A stretch of 64,000 bases of DNA from JANQOH01 sp965201115 (lineage in GTDB: Bacteria; Pseudomonadota; Alphaproteobacteria; UBA7887). Shown piece after piece: positions 15,198-24,150 of the stretch. The notes beneath the pieces are model-generated. The model searched no databases. It was not told the origin of the DNA and worked only from the letters and a program-made list of their open reading frames with translations. How positions within the stretch are numbered: position 1 is the first letter of the stretch; each line of letters opens with the position of its first letter. The stretch lies in contig OZ241745.1 of the NCBI GenBank assembly GCA_965201115.1, forward strand, positions 2,046,001 to 2,110,000, given 5' to 3'. Made by a program: the position numbers and the translations under genes.

Positions 15198-16441
15198 CGG
15201 CGGCGACCCGTGAGAGGCTTCGTCAACGGGCCGACTATACTCACAAGTTCAACGCAAGCGCCGGTCGCCACGGCTGGCTCCGGCTAACGCCCGCCTACTC
15301 GGTGAAAATCGTCGAGGAGCTGCTTGACCGCTATCGCTATCCGATCCGTGTGCTCGACCCGTTTTGCGGCACGGCAACCACGGCGCTGTGTGCGTCGTAT
15401 CGCGGGCTTCGTTGGGCCACGACCGACATAAATCCGTTTCTGGTGTGGCTGGGCCGCGCCAAGACCGCGAGCTATTCCGAATCGTCCGTGGCGGAGGCGT
15501 TACGCGCGGGGGCGCGGGCGGCCGAGGCAGCGGAGCAGGGCGCAATCCCGCCCGCTGTCGCGCCGCGGCTGCATAACGTCCACCGATGGTGGCCGCCGCG
15601 CGCGCTGGATTTTCTTTGCGCCTTGCGGGCGGGAATCGAAATGGAAAGCGAAGAGGATTCGCCGAAGAGGGCGCTCCTGCTCGTGGCGTTCTGCCGAACC
15701 GTCGTTGCGCTGTCGAATGCGGCATTCAATCATCAATCGATGTCGTTTCGCGACGACCGGCAGCTGGCCATGCCGTTAGGCGCCGAGCTGGCGCATATGT
15801 TCGGCGAACATTTGCGCTTCGTGGCGGCGGGCGCTCGCATCAACCCGACGGGCAAGGGCCAAGTCGTTCTCGCCGATTCCCGAAGGTTGCATGAGGCTGT
15901 CGATGGACCGTTCGACCTCGTGGTAACATCGCCGCCCTACGCGAATCGCATGTCGTATATACGCGAGTTGCGTCCTTACATGTATTGGCTCGGCTACCTC
16001 GATAGCGGGCGTGCGGCCGGAGAGCTCGACTGGTCGGCGATAGGCGGCACATGGGGAGTCGCAACGAGCCGACTATGCGGCTGGCGCCGCCCGCGGGATC
16101 GATTCGAACACCCGGAGCTCGACAACGCCTTGGACCGGATTTCCCACTGTGGCGCCCCGAGCGCGGAAATACTGGCAAATTACATAGCGAAGTATATGGA
16201 CGACATGTGGGCGCATTTTGCGGCGCTTGTTCCGCTCTTGAACGGAGGGTGTGCGGTTCACTATATCGTCGGCAATTCGACGTTTTATGGGGTGCTCTTG
16301 CCTGTCGAAAAATTGTTCGCGGCGATGCTGCGGCGGCTCGGGTTCGAACATGTCGGCGAGCGCTCCATACGAAAACGCAATTCCAAGAAGGAATTGTTCG
16401 AATTCGATGTGTCCGGGCGCTGGCCCGGCGTGCGCGCATGA
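15194..16441 (+). CDS. DNA methyltransferase of a type II R-M pair
   Basis: The 415-residue protein contains the SAM-binding motif 'VLDPFCGTATTAL' (53-65) and the catalytic motif 'TSPPYANR' (245-252), which marks amino-methyltransferases (N4-cytosine or N6-adenine). Motif order (SAM site first) suggests an N4C/N6A beta or gamma-like arrangement. It should protect the site cut by the endonuclease gene it overlaps. The C-terminal 'VHYIVGNSTFYGVLLPVEKLF' is a typical late methyltransferase segment. It ends about 165 bases before the terminal repeat of an IS1380 element. Confidence 0.88.
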   Translation: MTAATRERLRQRADYTHKFNASAGRHGWLRLTPAYSVKIVEELLDRYRYPIRVLDPFCGTATTALCASYRGLRWATTDINPFLVWLGRAKTASYSESSVAEALRAGARAAEAAEQGAIPPAVAPRLHNVHRWWPPRALDFLCALRAGIEMESEEDSPKRALLLVAFCRTVVALSNAAFNHQSMSFRDDRQLAMPLGAELAHMFGEHLRFVAAGARINPTGKGQVVLADSRRLHEAVDGPFDLVVTSPPYANRMSYIRELRPYMYWLGYLDSGRAAGELDWSAIGGTWGVATSRLCGWRRPRDRFEHPELDNALDRISHCGAPSAEILANYIAKYMDDMWAHFAALVPLLNGGCAVHYIVGNSTFYGVLLPVEKLFAAMLRRLGFEHVGERSIRKRNSKKELFEFDVSGRWPGVRA

Positions 16442-16606
16442 GATATGCTGCGCGGCCGGTCGGGCGGCCGCGGGCATTCGAGACGACTCGCGGCGCGCCG
16501 GTTCGAAAGAACGCCAAGGGAGATCACGGAGACGCCCCCGCAACCGGTAACCGTTCGCGGGTATATTACCGACAGCTACGCAAATTCGGTGCGCGCGCGT
16601 GCGGCC

Positions 16607-18276
16607 CTTAACCCGCATTTCTCATACGGGTGGTTGTCGTGCGGTTTGTGCGTCGTTGGTTATCGTGCGTGCGTGTTTTCGTGGTCGGGGGGCTTGGCGG
16701 GCATTTTCGGGGCGCGTTGGGGCGGTCCGCCGTTTGGCGGTGGGCCGCGTTCCGGGCTGTTCCTGCGTTGTTGAGGGGAAGGGCGAGAGTGGCCGCGTTA
16801 CGCCGCGGCGGCGGATAATCGTTGGCAGGCGATACGGAACTCGCGCTGGAAGGGATGCGCGGCGTTCATGGCGATCTTGACGCGGCGCACGGTGACGCGG
16901 ACCCAAGCGCCGATCTTGAGCAGTTTCAGGCGCAGGCTCCCGCATGTGGCGACCGCCAGTTCGGTGTAGTCGAGGCCGATGCGGCGCAGTGCGCACAGCA
17001 ACACATAAGCCATGGACGCGAACCACAGGCGCAGCTGGTTGGCCCGCATGGCCCGCGTCGACGTGCGGTCGGCGAACAAGTCGAGTTGGCACTCCTTGAT
17101 CCGGTTCTCCATCTCGCCGCGTTGGCAGTAAAGCCGCTCGTAGAGATGCCGGGCGCGGACCCGATGGGCCGCAATCGAGGTGACGACGAAACGCGGGTTG
17201 GCCTTGCCGTGGGTCCACTCGGCCTTGGCGACGACGCGGCGCGCGCAGCTCCAGCTGTCGCGCGTCCTCCACATGAAGTCCTTGAAGCGGCGTTGCGGCT
17301 TGCCCGAACCCGCGCTGTGCGCTTGCGCCGCCGCCAGTTCGGTCTCGACTTCCGCCGCCAGACGGGGGTTCCGCGCCAAGCCCAACAGGTAATCGACGCC
17401 GTTGGCCTCGCACCACGCCATCAGCGCCTCGCGGGCGAACCCCGAATCGGCGCGCACCATTATCCGCACGCGGGGCCAATGCCGCCGCAACCGCGACACA
17501 ATCCGCTCAACAGTCTCCACGGCCCCGGCCGCCCCATCCTCATTCGCCGGGCGCAACCGCGCCGCCAAAAGATGACGACCGCAAGTCGCATAAAGCGGAA
17601 GATAGCAATAGCCGCCGTAGTAGCCGTGGAAAAAACGACCCTCCTGGCGACCGTGAAGCCGATCGTCCGTGGCGTCGAGATCGATAACCAAGCGAGCCGG
17701 GGGCCGCTTGTGCGCCTCCACAAACAGTGTCAGGAACAAATCCTCAATCGCCGAGCCGTCATGCGCGATCCGGCAATACCGCGACGGCCCCGCGCCCCCC
17801 AACTCAAGGCGGTTCAGCGTCGATTTGCCCGCAAGCGGCGCACAGTCCGAACGACGCGACGCCAACTTCCCCGCCAACACGGCCATGACCGGATCGTGAC
17901 GCAACGCATCGTGGTCGTTCAGGTCCTCATATCCCAATGCGATCCCGAACACGCGCTGCATGACCAGCGTCCGAACATCGTGCTCGACAAGATGACGCGC
18001 ACGCCCATCGGTGAAACAGGCCGCAAACCGATCGACCAGACCCACCGCCGCATCCGCCCGGCCAGGCAACAATGCCCCCGCGTCCGACGTCACCGTCCCG
18101 CCGTCGAACGCCGCCACAACCGCGCGACCGTCGACCGGTTGAAAACCGCCCAGCGCCGTGCTACACTCCGTCTGCATCGGGGAACACCTCCGTGCCGCGA
18201 TATGTGCATACTCAACAACACTATATCGCACACAGAGCCCCGATGCCCCAAACCCGTATGAGAAATGCGGGTTAAG
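16607..18276 (-). mobile_element. IS1380-family insertion sequence
   Basis: The element is bounded by perfect 25-bp inverted repeats (16607-16631 and 18252-18276) and encloses one intact transposase. Total length is 1670 bp. I could not find a convincing 4-bp target duplication. It separates the restriction-modification pair from argF. Because the frame and both ends are intact, it may still be mobile. Confidence 0.92.
16798..18177 (-). CDS. IS1380-family transposase
   Basis: The 459-residue DDE transposase starts at ATG 18177 (MQTECSTALGGFQPVDGR). Blocks typical of IS1380 are visible: 'FDGGTVTSDAGALL', 'DLDATDDRLHGRQEG', 'RADSGFARE', 'RGEMENRIKECQLDLFADR' and 'NQLRLWFASMAYVLL'. Candidate catalytic acids are the Asp of 'DLDATDD', the Asp of 'RADSGF' and the Glu of 'GEMENRI'. 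No frameshift or stop is present. It lies entirely within the 25-bp terminal repeats. Confidence 0.95.
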   Translation of the reverse strand: MQTECSTALGGFQPVDGRAVVAAFDGGTVTSDAGALLPGRADAAVGLVDRFAACFTDGRARHLVEHDVRTLVMQRVFGIALGYEDLNDHDALRHDPVMAVLAGKLASRRSDCAPLAGKSTLNRLELGGAGPSRYCRIAHDGSAIEDLFLTLFVEAHKRPPARLVIDLDATDDRLHGRQEGRFFHGYYGGYCYLPLYATCGRHLLAARLRPANEDGAAGAVETVERIVSRLRRHWPRVRIMVRADSGFAREALMAWCEANGVDYLLGLARNPRLAAEVETELAAAQAHSAGSGKPQRRFKDFMWRTRDSWSCARRVVAKAEWTHGKANPRFVVTSIAAHRVRARHLYERLYCQRGEMENRIKECQLDLFADRTSTRAMRANQLRLWFASMAYVLLCALRRIGLDYTELAVATCGSLRLKLLKIGAWVRVTVRRVKIAMNAAHPFQREFRIACQRLSAAAA

Positions 18277-18395
18277 CGCGGCGCCCGCAAATATTCGCGC
18301 CTTGACCGCATGATCCGCGCGCCGCTCGGCGCCGTGCCTGTCGGCACGGGCCCCGACGCTCGTTTTTCCCTGCTGCTTCCGTAGCCGCGCGCCGC

Positions 18396-19304
18396 CTACG
18401 CCTTCAGGAGTCGCAGCAGCAGCGCGGCTTGTGCGTGCAGGCGGTTTTCCGCTTGGTCCCACACTGCCGAGCGCGGGCCGTCTATCACCGCGTCGGTCAC
18501 CTCCTCCCCGCGATGGGCGGGGAGGCAGTGCAGAAACAGCGCGTCGGGTTTCGCGGCGTCCATCAGCGCTTCATCGACCCGGTAGGGCGCCATCGTTGCG
18601 GCGCGGTCGCCGGCGGGGCGGTCGTTCATCGACACCCACGCGTCGGTGACGACGCAGTCGGCGCCCGCCGCCGCCGCGCGCGGGTCGGCCCCCACGGTCA
18701 CCGCGCCGCCTTCGCGCGCCGCCCAATCCAGCAGGGCGCGGCGCGGCGCGAGCGCGGGCGGGCACGCAAGCCGCAGCGCGAAGCCGAACCGCACCGCCGC
18801 GTGTATCCACGACGCCGCCACATTGTTGCCCGCGCCCGACCACGCCACGGTCCGCCCCGCAATCGCGCCGAGACGCTCCTCCACCGTCACGACGTCCGCC
18901 AGCAGCTGCACCGGATGGCTGCGGTCGGTCAGCCCGTTGATGACCGGCACGGCGGACGCCGCGGCCATTTCGAGCAGCGTTTCGTGGCGCGCCGCGCGCA
19001 GCACGATGGCGTCGGCATAGCGCGACAGCACGCGCGCCGTGTCGCCAACGCTCTCGCCCCTGCCGAGCTGGCTGGCCCCCGCGTCGAGTGCCACGGCGTG
19101 CCCGCCGAGGCGTTCCATCGCCAGGTCGAACGAGAGCCGCGTCCGGGTCGAGGGGAGTTCGAACACCATCGCCAGCACGCGGCCCGCCAGCGGCGCGTCC
19201 GCCGGCGGACCGTTGCGCTTCATCTCCGCCGCGCGATCGACAATCCCGCGCAGCGTCGCGCCATCGTGCGCGTCGAGGTCGAGAAAGTGGCGCGGCGCGG
19301 TCAC
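18396..19304 (-). CDS. argF: Ornithine carbamoyltransferase
   Basis: The 302-residue enzyme makes citrulline from ornithine and carbamoyl phosphate in arginine synthesis. Motifs: 'FELPSTRTRLSFDLAM' with the carbamoyl-phosphate loop STRT, 'HPVQLLADVVTVEE', 'WSGAGNNVAASWIHA', 'VVTDAWVSM' and 'FLHCLPAHRGEEVTD' (catalytic Cys in HCLP). The GTG 19304 start overlaps the argD stop by four bases (GTGA), so argD-argF is a coupled operon. A broken copy of its 3' end lies 8.9 kb away beside the helicase gene, marking the other edge of an inserted region. Confidence 0.96.
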   Translation of the reverse strand: MTAPRHFLDLDAHDGATLRGIVDRAAEMKRNGPPADAPLAGRVLAMVFELPSTRTRLSFDLAMERLGGHAVALDAGASQLGRGESVGDTARVLSRYADAIVLRAARHETLLEMAAASAVPVINGLTDRSHPVQLLADVVTVEERLGAIAGRTVAWSGAGNNVAASWIHAAVRFGFALRLACPPALAPRRALLDWAAREGGAVTVGADPRAAAAGADCVVTDAWVSMNDRPAGDRAATMAPYRVDEALMDAAKPDALFLHCLPAHRGEEVTDAVIDGPRSAVWDQAENRLHAQAALLLRLLKA

Positions 19305-20473
19305 GGCGCGAGCGCGGCGCACGCCTCCTCGAGCGCGGCGCACGCGGTATCCGCATGCTCGCGCGCAACGGTGAGCGGCGGCAGCATCCGCGCCACGTTC
19401 TCGCCCGCCGGGACCGTCAGCACCTGGCGTTCGCGCAGCGCCGCCACCAGGTCGGCGTTGGGAACCTTGCACTTCATGCCGAGCAGCAGGCCCTGGCCGC
19501 GCACCGACTCGATGACTTCAGGGCGCCGCGCCGCGACCGCGCCCACGCGTTCGAAGAGATACGCGCCCGTTTCCGCCGCGCGGTCGAGAAAGCCCTCTTC
19601 CAGCACGACGTCGAGAACCGCGTTGGCCGCCGCGGCGGCGAGCGGGTTGCCGCCGAAGGTGGAGCCGTGGCTGCCCGGCGTCATTGCCGCGCAGGCTTCG
19701 TCCGTGGCGAGCACCGCGCCGATGGGGAAGCCTCCGCCGAGCCCTTTCGCCAGCCCCATGACGTCGGGCCGGACGCCGCTCCATTCATGGGCGAACAGCT
19801 TGCCCGTGTGGCCGATTCCCGTCTGCACTTCGTCGAACAGCAACAGCACGCCGAATTCGTCGGCGATGGCGCGCAGTTCGGCGAGGAAGCGGTCCTCCGC
19901 CGGGGTCCGCACGCCGCCTTCCATCTGCACCGGCTCCACCAGTATGGCGGCGGTGTCGGGGCCGATGGCGGCGCGCGTTTCGTTGGCGTTGCCGAAGGGG
20001 ACATGGACGAATCCCTCGACCGGCGGCCCGAAACCTTCCAGCGCCTTTTCGTTGCCGCCCGCCGCCAGCGTCGCCAGGGTGCGCCCGTGGAACGCGCCTT
20101 CGAACGCCACGATCCGGAAGCGCTCCGGCGCGCCGCGCCCGTGGTGGTAGCGCCGCGCGACCTTGATGACGCCTTCCATCGCCTCGGCGCCCGAATTGCA
20201 GAAGAAAACCTTGTCGGCGAAACTCGCCGCGCACAGCCGTTCCGCCAGCCGCGCCTGTTCGGGTATCTCGTACAGATTCGAGCAGTGCCACAATTTTTCG
20301 GCCTGCGCCGCGAGCGCGGAAACCAGGCGCGGATGGCAGTGGCCGAGCGTGTTGACGGCGATTCCCGTGGCGAAATCCAGGTACCTCCGCCCGTCCGCCG
20401 TAATCAGCCACGGCCCCTCGCCCCGTTCGAAGGCCAAGTCGATACGCCCGTAGGTCGGCATTACCGCCGTCAT
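19301..20473 (-). CDS. argD: Acetylornithine aminotransferase
   Basis: The 390-residue PLP enzyme transaminates N-acetylglutamate semialdehyde in arginine synthesis. It shows 'GIAVNTLGHCHPRLV', 'FCNSGAEAMEGVIKVARRYH', 'FEGAFHGRTLATL', 'LLFDEVQTGIGHTGKLFA' (PLP-contacting Asp) and the Schiff-base block 'GLAKGLGGGFPIGA'. The start ATG 20473 has a promoter upstream at 20506-20533. It is followed by argF with a GTGA overlap. Some members also act as succinyldiaminopimelate aminotransferase. Confidence 0.95.
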   Translation of the reverse strand: MTAVMPTYGRIDLAFERGEGPWLITADGRRYLDFATGIAVNTLGHCHPRLVSALAAQAEKLWHCSNLYEIPEQARLAERLCAASFADKVFFCNSGAEAMEGVIKVARRYHHGRGAPERFRIVAFEGAFHGRTLATLAAGGNEKALEGFGPPVEGFVHVPFGNANETRAAIGPDTAAILVEPVQMEGGVRTPAEDRFLAELRAIADEFGVLLLFDEVQTGIGHTGKLFAHEWSGVRPDVMGLAKGLGGGFPIGAVLATDEACAAMTPGSHGSTFGGNPLAAAAANAVLDVVLEEGFLDRAAETGAYLFERVGAVAARRPEVIESVRGQGLLLGMKCKVPNADLVAALRERQVLTVPAGENVARMLPPLTVAREHADTACAALEEACAALAP

Positions 20474-20505
20474 GGCGCCCCTCCCGCTGTCGGAAAAAAC
20501 GCGGT

Positions 20506-20533
20506 AGTTTAAGTATCGGCCGCCGCCTGTCAA
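20506..20533 (-). promoter_or_regulatory. Promoter of argD-argF
   Basis: Reading the minus strand, a consensus TTGACA (20528-20533) is followed after 16 bases by TAAACT (20506-20511), 33 bases before the argD start. The gap 20474-20647 also serves the divergent TRAP genes. Confidence 0.65.
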
Positions 20534-20594
20534 ATCCGCGCCCGGGATGCGCGCTTGGTATGCGGCGCGATTTTCTCTAGTCTCGCGCCGCAAC

Positions 20595-20624
20595 GCCGAG
20601 GCGGGCGGGCCCGCCCGCCTCGGC
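20595..20624. repeat. Perfect 30-bp palindrome
   Basis: gccgaggcgggcggg (20595-20609) is followed directly by its exact reverse complement (20610-20624). It lies 23 bases before the GTG start of the TRAP small permease gene, within its leader. It may be a cruciform, a protein-binding site or a leader hairpin that limits translation. Confidence 0.8.
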
Positions 20625-20647
20625 GCCGCGGGGGGAGGGCACAGCGC

Positions 20648-21403
20648 GTGGACGAGACCGGCGGCCTCCGCGAGGCGGGCCTCTGCGAAACCCTGAAGGC
20701 CGGTCTGGCGGCCCCGCTCGCGCCGGTGGCGGAGGCGTCGCGCGCGGCGTTCGGCGACGCGTGGCTCGTCGCCGCCGTTGTCGGTCTGCCGCTGCTTGCG
20801 ATCGCCGCGGGCGCGCTGGCGCTGCGCGCCGCGGGCGGCGGCGCCGGCGCGCCGTTCCCCCTTGCCTTCGCCCGCGCCATCGACGCCGTGAACGATCGCC
20901 TGGGCCGCCTGACCGCGTGGCTTACCCTGGCGATGGTGCTTGTCACCGTGCTTATCGTCGTGCTGCGCTACGGCTTCGAGATCGGGTTCATCTGGATGCA
21001 GGAATCGGTGCGCTTCATGCACGCCGCCGTATTCCTGCTCTGCGCGGCATACACACTGCTGTGCAACGAGCATGTGCGCGTCGACGTTTTCTACCTGAAG
21101 ATGGGCGCGCGGCGCCGCGCGGCGGTCGATCTGGCCGGAACCCTGTTGTTCCTGATCCCCGTCTGCGCGGCCATCGTGCTGTATTCCGGCGATTACGTGC
21201 TCAACAGCTGGGCCGAGTGCGAGGGTTCGCTCGAGGAGCGCGGCGTCCACGCGGTCTATCTGCTCAAGACCTGCATATGGCTGTTTGCCGCGACGGTGAT
21301 TCTCCAGGGCGTTTCGCGCGCCATCGCCGCCGCCGCCACGCTGGCCGGGGCGGCCCCCGGCGCCGGCGGCGCGCCCGGCCCGTCGCACGGAGGCGCCGCG
21401 TGA
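20648..21403 (+). CDS. TRAP transporter small permease with N-terminal extension
   Basis: This is the four-helix DctQ-type membrane subunit of a TRAP secondary transporter (COG4665-like, the mannitol/chloroaromatic group). Segments: 'WLTLAMVLVTVLIVVLRYGF', 'WMQESVRFMHAAVFLLCAAYTL', 'HVRVDVFYLKM', 'LAGTLLFLIPVCAAIVLYSG' and 'HAVYLLKTCIWLFAATVILQG'. The 251-residue length exceeds the usual size; the first 90 residues add an extra hydrophobic helix (about 40-60). GTG 20648 is supported by gggggaggg. GTGA overlap couples it to the large permease. Confidence 0.88.
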   Translation: MDETGGLREAGLCETLKAGLAAPLAPVAEASRAAFGDAWLVAAVVGLPLLAIAAGALALRAAGGGAGAPFPLAFARAIDAVNDRLGRLTAWLTLAMVLVTVLIVVLRYGFEIGFIWMQESVRFMHAAVFLLCAAYTLLCNEHVRVDVFYLKMGARRRAAVDLAGTLLFLIPVCAAIVLYSGDYVLNSWAECEGSLEERGVHAVYLLKTCIWLFAATVILQGVSRAIAAAATLAGAAPGAGGAPGPSHGGAA

Positions 21404-22794
21404 TCTACGAATTCTACGTCATCGCCATGGTGCTCACCCTGTGCGGCGCGCTGCTGCTCGGCTTTCCCGTCGCCTTCACGCTCTCCGGCGTGGCGCTGAT
21501 ATACGCGCTGATCGGCTCGTATTTCGAGGTGTTCGAGATGGCGTTCGTGCAGGCGCTCACGAACCGCATCTACGGCATCATGACCAACGACCTGCTGATT
21601 GCCGTGCCGCTGTTCGTGTTCATGGGCGTGATGCTGGAGCGGTCGAAACTGGCCGAGGCGCTGCTCGACACGATGGCGCTGCTGATGGGCCGGCTGCGCG
21701 GCGGGCTCGGCATTGCGGTCAGCGTCGTCGGCGCGCTGCTGGCGGCCTCGACGGGGATTGTCGGCGCCACCGTGGTGACGATGGGGCTGCTCTCGCTGCC
21801 GACGATGCTCAAGCGCGGCTATGCGCCGTCGATAGCCTGCGGCTCGATCTGCGCCGCCGGAACCCTCGGGCAGATCATCCCGCCGTCGATCGTGCTTATC
21901 CTGCTCGGCGACCAGATTTCCGCCGCCTACCAGCAGGCGCAGCTGGCGGCGGGGAATTTCGCGCCCGATCCGGTCTCGGTGGCGGATCTGTTCGTCGGCG
22001 CGCTGCTGCCGGGGCTGGCGCTCGTGGTTCTCTATATCGCCTGGCAGGCGGTGTACGGCTCGATCTACCCGGAGCGCATGCCGCCGATACCCGCCGAGGA
22101 GCGCGCCGCCATAAGCGACCGCGAGATGTTCGCGCGCGTGGCGGTCGTGCTCTTGCCGCCGCTTCTGCTTATCGTTCTTGTGCTCGGCTCGATCCTGTTC
22201 GGGCTGGCGACCCCCACCGAGGCGGCGGGCGTCGGCGCGATGGGCGCGCTTGCGCTCGCGGCCGCGCGCCGCCAGCTCACCCTCGCGAACCTGCGCGAAG
22301 TGATGTTCGCCACCGCGCGCGTGTCGTCGATGGTGTTCACCATCCTGATCGGCGCGCAGCTGTTCAGCCTGGTGTTCCGCGGCTTCGAGGGCGACGAAAT
22401 CGTCGCCGAGTTCCTGCACGGCCTGCCCGGCGGCGTGTTCAGCGCCATGCTGCTCACCATGGCGCTCATGTTCGTGCTCGGCTTCTTTCTCGACTTCATC
22501 GAGATCGTGTTCGTGGTGGTGCCCATCGTCGGCCCGGCGATACTGATGAACGAGGGCATCAGCCCGGTGTGGTTCGCCATCATGATCGCCGTGAATATCC
22601 AGACCTCGTTCCTCACCCCGCCGTTCGGTTTCGCGTTGTTCTACCTGCGCGGGGTCGCGCCGGATACCGTCAAGACCACCGACATTTACCGCGGCGTGAT
22701 CCCGTTCGTCGCCCTGCAGCTGCTCATGCTGTGCATACTGGCCGCCTTCCCCGCCATGGCGACGTGGCTGCCGGAAACGCTCTACGGCCCCTGA
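21400..22794 (+). CDS. TRAP transporter large permease (DctM type)
   Basis: The 464-residue protein has about 12 hydrophobic segments and DctM-family landmarks: 'LLGFPVAFTLSGVALIYALIG', 'NDLLIAVPLFVFMGVMLERS', 'ASTGIVGATVVTMGLLSLPTML', 'CGSICAAGTLGQIIPPSIVLILLGDQ', 'TPTEAAGVGAMGALALA' and 'PPFGFALFYLRGVAP'. It would catalyse sodium-driven uptake with the small subunit. The periplasmic binding protein that gives substrate specificity is not encoded on either side, so the substrate cannot be told. It converges with hslU. Confidence 0.93.
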   Translation: MIYEFYVIAMVLTLCGALLLGFPVAFTLSGVALIYALIGSYFEVFEMAFVQALTNRIYGIMTNDLLIAVPLFVFMGVMLERSKLAEALLDTMALLMGRLRGGLGIAVSVVGALLAASTGIVGATVVTMGLLSLPTMLKRGYAPSIACGSICAAGTLGQIIPPSIVLILLGDQISAAYQQAQLAAGNFAPDPVSVADLFVGALLPGLALVVLYIAWQAVYGSIYPERMPPIPAEERAAISDREMFARVAVVLLPPLLLIVLVLGSILFGLATPTEAAGVGAMGALALAAARRQLTLANLREVMFATARVSSMVFTILIGAQLFSLVFRGFEGDEIVAEFLHGLPGGVFSAMLLTMALMFVLGFFLDFIEIVFVVVPIVGPAILMNEGISPVWFAIMIAVNIQTSFLTPPFGFALFYLRGVAPDTVKTTDIYRGVIPFVALQLLMLCILAAFPAMATWLPETLYGP

Positions 22795-22839
22795 CGGCAG
22801 CGCGCGCCTTCCGCGCAAGAGGCGCCGCCGGACGCGGCG

Positions 22840-24150
22840 CTACAGGATGAACTTGCGCAGGTCGGCGCTGCGCGCAAGGTCGCCGAGGCGGCGCTCCACC
22901 TCGGCGGCGTCGAACGCCACCTCGCCCCCCTGCTTGTCGGTCGCCGAGAAGGAGATCTCCTCGAGCAGCCGCTCCATCACCGTGTGCAGGCGGCGCGCGC
23001 CGATATTCTCCACGCCGCGGTTGACCTCGGCGGCGAGCGAGGCGATCGCGTCGATGGCGTCTTCGGAGAACTCGACGGCGACGTCCTCGGTCGCCAGGAG
23101 CGCCGTATATTGGCGGATCAGCGAGTTTTCCGGCTCCGTAAGGATGCGCACCAGGTCGCTCTTGTCGAGGGGCTTGAGCTCGACGCGGATCGGCAGCCGC
23201 CCCTGAAGCTCGGGCAGGAGGTCCGACGGCCGCGCCACGTGGAACGCGCCCGAGGCGATGAAGAGGATATGGTCGGTGCGTACCTGGCCGTGGCGCGTGG
23301 CGACCACCGTGCCTTCGATCAGCGGCAGCAGGTCGCGCTGCACGCCCTCGCGGCTCACATCGGCGCCGAGGCGCTCCGAACGCGCGCAAATCTTGTCGAT
23401 CTCGTCGAGAAAGACGATGCCGTTCTCTTCCACCGCGGCGATCGCCTGACGGACCATCTTGTCTTCGTCAAGCAGCTTGTCGCTCTCTTCCTCCATGAGC
23501 AGGTCGTAGCTCTCATCGACCGTCAAGCGCCGTTTCCGGGTGCGTCCGCCGAACGCCTTGCCCAGCATTTCGTTGAGATTGATCATGCCCATCTGCGCGC
23601 CGGGCATGCCGGGGATGTCGAATGTGGGCATGCCGGACAGGCCCGCGTCGGCGACCTCGAGTTCGATCTCGCGGTCGGCGAGCGCGCCGTCGCGCAGCAT
23701 GGCGCGGAACTTGCTGCGCGTGTCCTGCGCCGCGCCCGAGCCGACGAGGGCGTCGAGCACGCGATCCTCGGCCGCCGCCTCGGCGCGCGGGCGCACATCG
23801 GCGCGCAGGCGGTCGCGCGTCATGGAGATCGAGGTTTCCAGCATGTCGCGCACGATGGATTCGACGTCGCGCCCCACGTAGCCCACCTCCGTGAAGCGCG
23901 TGGCTTCCACCTTGACGAACGGCGCCTGCGCCAATCGCGCCAGCCGGCGCGCGATCTCGGTCTTGCCGACGCCGGTCGGGCCGATCATCAGAATGTTCTT
24001 GGGCAGCACTTCCTCGCGCAGTTCGTCGTCGAGCTGCATGCGCCGCCAGCGGTTGCGCAGGGCGATGGCCACCGCCCGCTTCGCATCGTGCTGGCCGACG
24101 ATGAAACGGTCGAGTTCCGACACGATCTCGCGCGGGCTGAAATTGGTCAT
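22840..24150 (-). CDS. hslU: ATP-dependent protease ATPase subunit HslU
   Basis: The 436-residue AAA+ unfoldase feeds substrates to HslV. It begins MTNFSPREIVSELDRFIVGQ and has Walker A 'GPTGVGKTE', the pore-loop region 'RFTEVGYVGRDVES', Walker B 'NGIVFLDEIDKI', sensor-type 'GRLPIRVEL' and the C-terminal 'SADLRKFIL' tail that docks into HslV. The intermediate domain (about residues 110-240) is normal length. ATGA overlap with hslV shows coupling. A short 7-bp stem (22822-22840) overlaps its stop. Confidence 0.97.
   Translation of the reverse strand: MTNFSPREIVSELDRFIVGQHDAKRAVAIALRNRWRRMQLDDELREEVLPKNILMIGPTGVGKTEIARRLARLAQAPFVKVEATRFTEVGYVGRDVESIVRDMLETSISMTRDRLRADVRPRAEAAAEDRVLDALVGSGAAQDTRSKFRAMLRDGALADREIELEVADAGLSGMPTFDIPGMPGAQMGMINLNEMLGKAFGGRTRKRRLTVDESYDLLMEEESDKLLDEDKMVRQAIAAVEENGIVFLDEIDKICARSERLGADVSREGVQRDLLPLIEGTVVATRHGQVRTDHILFIASGAFHVARPSDLLPELQGRLPIRVELKPLDKSDLVRILTEPENSLIRQYTALLATEDVAVEFSEDAIDAIASLAAEVNRGVENIGARRLHTVMERLLEEISFSATDKQGGEVAFDAAEVERRLGDLARSADLRKFIL

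Noticed and set aside
18332..18349. A ccgtgcc/ggcacgg hairpin near the argF stop, considered as its terminator
   Set aside because: The T-run lies on the wrong strand for argF and too far from the stem on the plus strand.
22822..22840. A 7-bp stem at the convergent dctM/hslU ends, considered as a bidirectional terminator
   Set aside because: Short stem and no T-tract on either side; mentioned only as a detail of hslU.
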